From Phytomonas francai (lineage: Eukaryota > Euglenozoa > Kinetoplastea > Trypanosomatida > Trypanosomatidae), in assembly GCA_001766655.1 (NCBI GenBank), contig MJCC01000004.1, positions 533,177 through 571,986 of the forward strand: a stretch of 38,810 bases of DNA. The letters run 5' to 3'. Each line of letters opens with the position of its first letter. Position 1 is the stretch's first letter. The notes under the pieces are model-generated. The model ran no database searches. It saw only the letters and a program-made list of their open reading frames with translations, and was not told where the DNA came from. The translations under genes were made by a program, and so were the position numbers. Shown here piece by piece: positions 37,965-38,810 of the stretch.

Positions 37965-38810
37965 CTAAGAGCTGTATATAAGGTTCAAGACACCTTCATA
38001 ATAAATCATTGACTTTAAAACGCCCCCCTCCATTCCTGATGGCTTCGCTGCATCCCATAGGAATGAGAAAGAGTTCCCCATGGAGTTCGCTGTGTGTGTT
38101 ATAAGTGAAGGACGGTGATAAGCCCACGTCTGCCCACCAAAATCTCTTTGCACCGTGTGCAGCTCAAGCATAGAAGAGAGTGCATGCGCCTGACCCCACC
38201 CTTCTTCATTGTTTTTGTGACCGTAGCCTTTGCGTTGGGGTAAAGTTGCAAAGGCAAAGCCATCCGATCCCAACGACTCCGCAAACGCCAGTGAACTCGG
38301 GCACTCCTCGAGCGAGTCATCGGCTGCAAGGACAAATTCGCCCTCTTTTCGACCCTCGTCAGTCGTTCCTTGGTGATTTCCTTGACCACCGTCCTTGAAT
38401 CCATCGGCAGCCTCGTGCGCGATGTCGTGCGTGGGCTCGGCCTCGGCCTCTCCTTTCCAGCCCGCGCCGTCCTCGCCGGACCCCCCCTCACGGCCCGCCC
38501 CCACACGCCTCCACCACACCGGCGAGCACGGCCACCGCTCATCGTAGCAGGCCCACCACCAGCAGCCCGCCCCCCGCGGCCCCGCGCCGTCCCTTCGTAG
38601 GGCGAGGGTGTAGAAATGCGGCGCCCCCGCCCGGACCCCGCCCACGGGGGCCTGCAGCTCCCCTCGCAGAAAGCACGCCGTGCGCCAGTGGACGGGCGGC
38701 CCGCCGGCGGCCGCGCGCTGGAAGGGGAAGGCGGCGATCCGGCGCAGCGTGGCGGCCTCGTGGAGGCTCGCCTCGCTCGTGAAGGCGGCGCCGACGCGCT
38801 CGCCCCCCCC
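37965..38810 (-). CDS. Unidentified protein, C-terminal 281 residues (5' end off window)
   Basis: The minus-strand frame is open from the window edge, with no stop before 37965. The GTG at 38645 is only an internal codon. The visible N-terminal third is GC-rich and unusual: RTACFLRGELQAPVGGVRAG, HFYTLALRRDG, then the Trp-rich CWWWACYDERWPCSPVWWRR. A Gly/Glu/Lys-rich low-complexity linker follows, then an AT-richer tail ending EGVLNLIYSS. No catalytic motif, membrane span or known domain is recognised. The Trp-rich core looks folded and could be a small beta-type domain. GC content falls from the 5' to the 3' end of the fragment, like other patchy genes in this window. Because the frame is long and in the expected orientation I take it as real, of unknown function. 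Confidence 0.65.
   Translation of the reverse strand, partial: GGGERVGAAFTSEASLHEAATLRRIAAFPFQRAAAGGPPVHWRTACFLRGELQAPVGGVRAGAPHFYTLALRRDGAGPRGAGCWWWACYDERWPCSPVWWRRVGAGREGGSGEDGAGWKGEAEAEPTHDIAHEAADGFKDGGQGNHQGTTDEGRKEGEFVLAADDSLEECPSSLAFAESLGSDGFAFATLPQRKGYGHKNNEEGWGQAHALSSMLELHTVQRDFGGQTWAYHRPSLITHTANSMGNSFSFLWDAAKPSGMEGGVLKSMIYYEGVLNLIYSS

Overview
The window is nuclear DNA from a kinetoplastid, most probably a trypanosomatid. The clearest evidence is a complete trypanothione reductase gene, an enzyme restricted to kinetoplastids. Supporting signs are a trypanosome-style receptor adenylate cyclase, a cytoskeletal protein with 38-residue repeats of the antigen-36/MARP type, intronless genes all on one strand, and pyrimidine-rich tracts followed by AG (trans-splice acceptors) just upstream of the start codons. 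The proteins are too divergent from Leishmania, T. brucei or T. cruzi sequences as I remember them for me to name a genus.

Every supported gene lies on the minus strand, so the window looks like part of one polycistronic unit transcribed from high to low coordinates. In that order: an unidentified protein cut by the right edge (37965-38810); a mitochondrial monothiol glutaredoxin with a non-standard active site; an MCM8-type helicase; mitoribosomal protein uS11m; trypanothione reductase; a DDX49/Dbp8-type DEAD-box helicase; a serine-rich unknown protein; the repetitive MARP/antigen-36-like protein, interrupted by an assembly gap; a MORN-repeat protein kinase; condensin SMC2; APC3/CDC27; a Tctex1 dynein light chain; a protist-type metallophosphoesterase; a large PPR-like unknown; an M1 aminopeptidase; and, cut by the left edge, the extracellular part of a receptor-type adenylate cyclase.

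As usual in kinetoplastids, neighbours do not form a functional operon. Themes do recur: cell cycle and chromosomes (APC3, SMC2, MCM8), cytoskeleton and flagellum (dynein light chain, MARP-like protein, perhaps its upstream neighbour), mitochondrion (uS11m, glutaredoxin, possibly the PPR-like protein) and thiol redox metabolism (trypanothione reductase, glutaredoxin).

Intergenic DNA is AT-rich, with homopolymers and AT/TTTA microsatellites. Base composition is uneven: GC-rich patches sit inside APC3, trypanothione reductase, MCM8, the MARP repeats and the right-edge gene. The 1.1-2.93 kb region is GC-rich, holds no recognisable gene, and meets AT-rich DNA at a sharp edge. It is the least explained part of the window.

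Several open frames extend upstream of any ATG. I placed starts at an ATG that fits the splice acceptor and the family N-terminus. No tRNA, rRNA, CRISPR or transposase was recognised.
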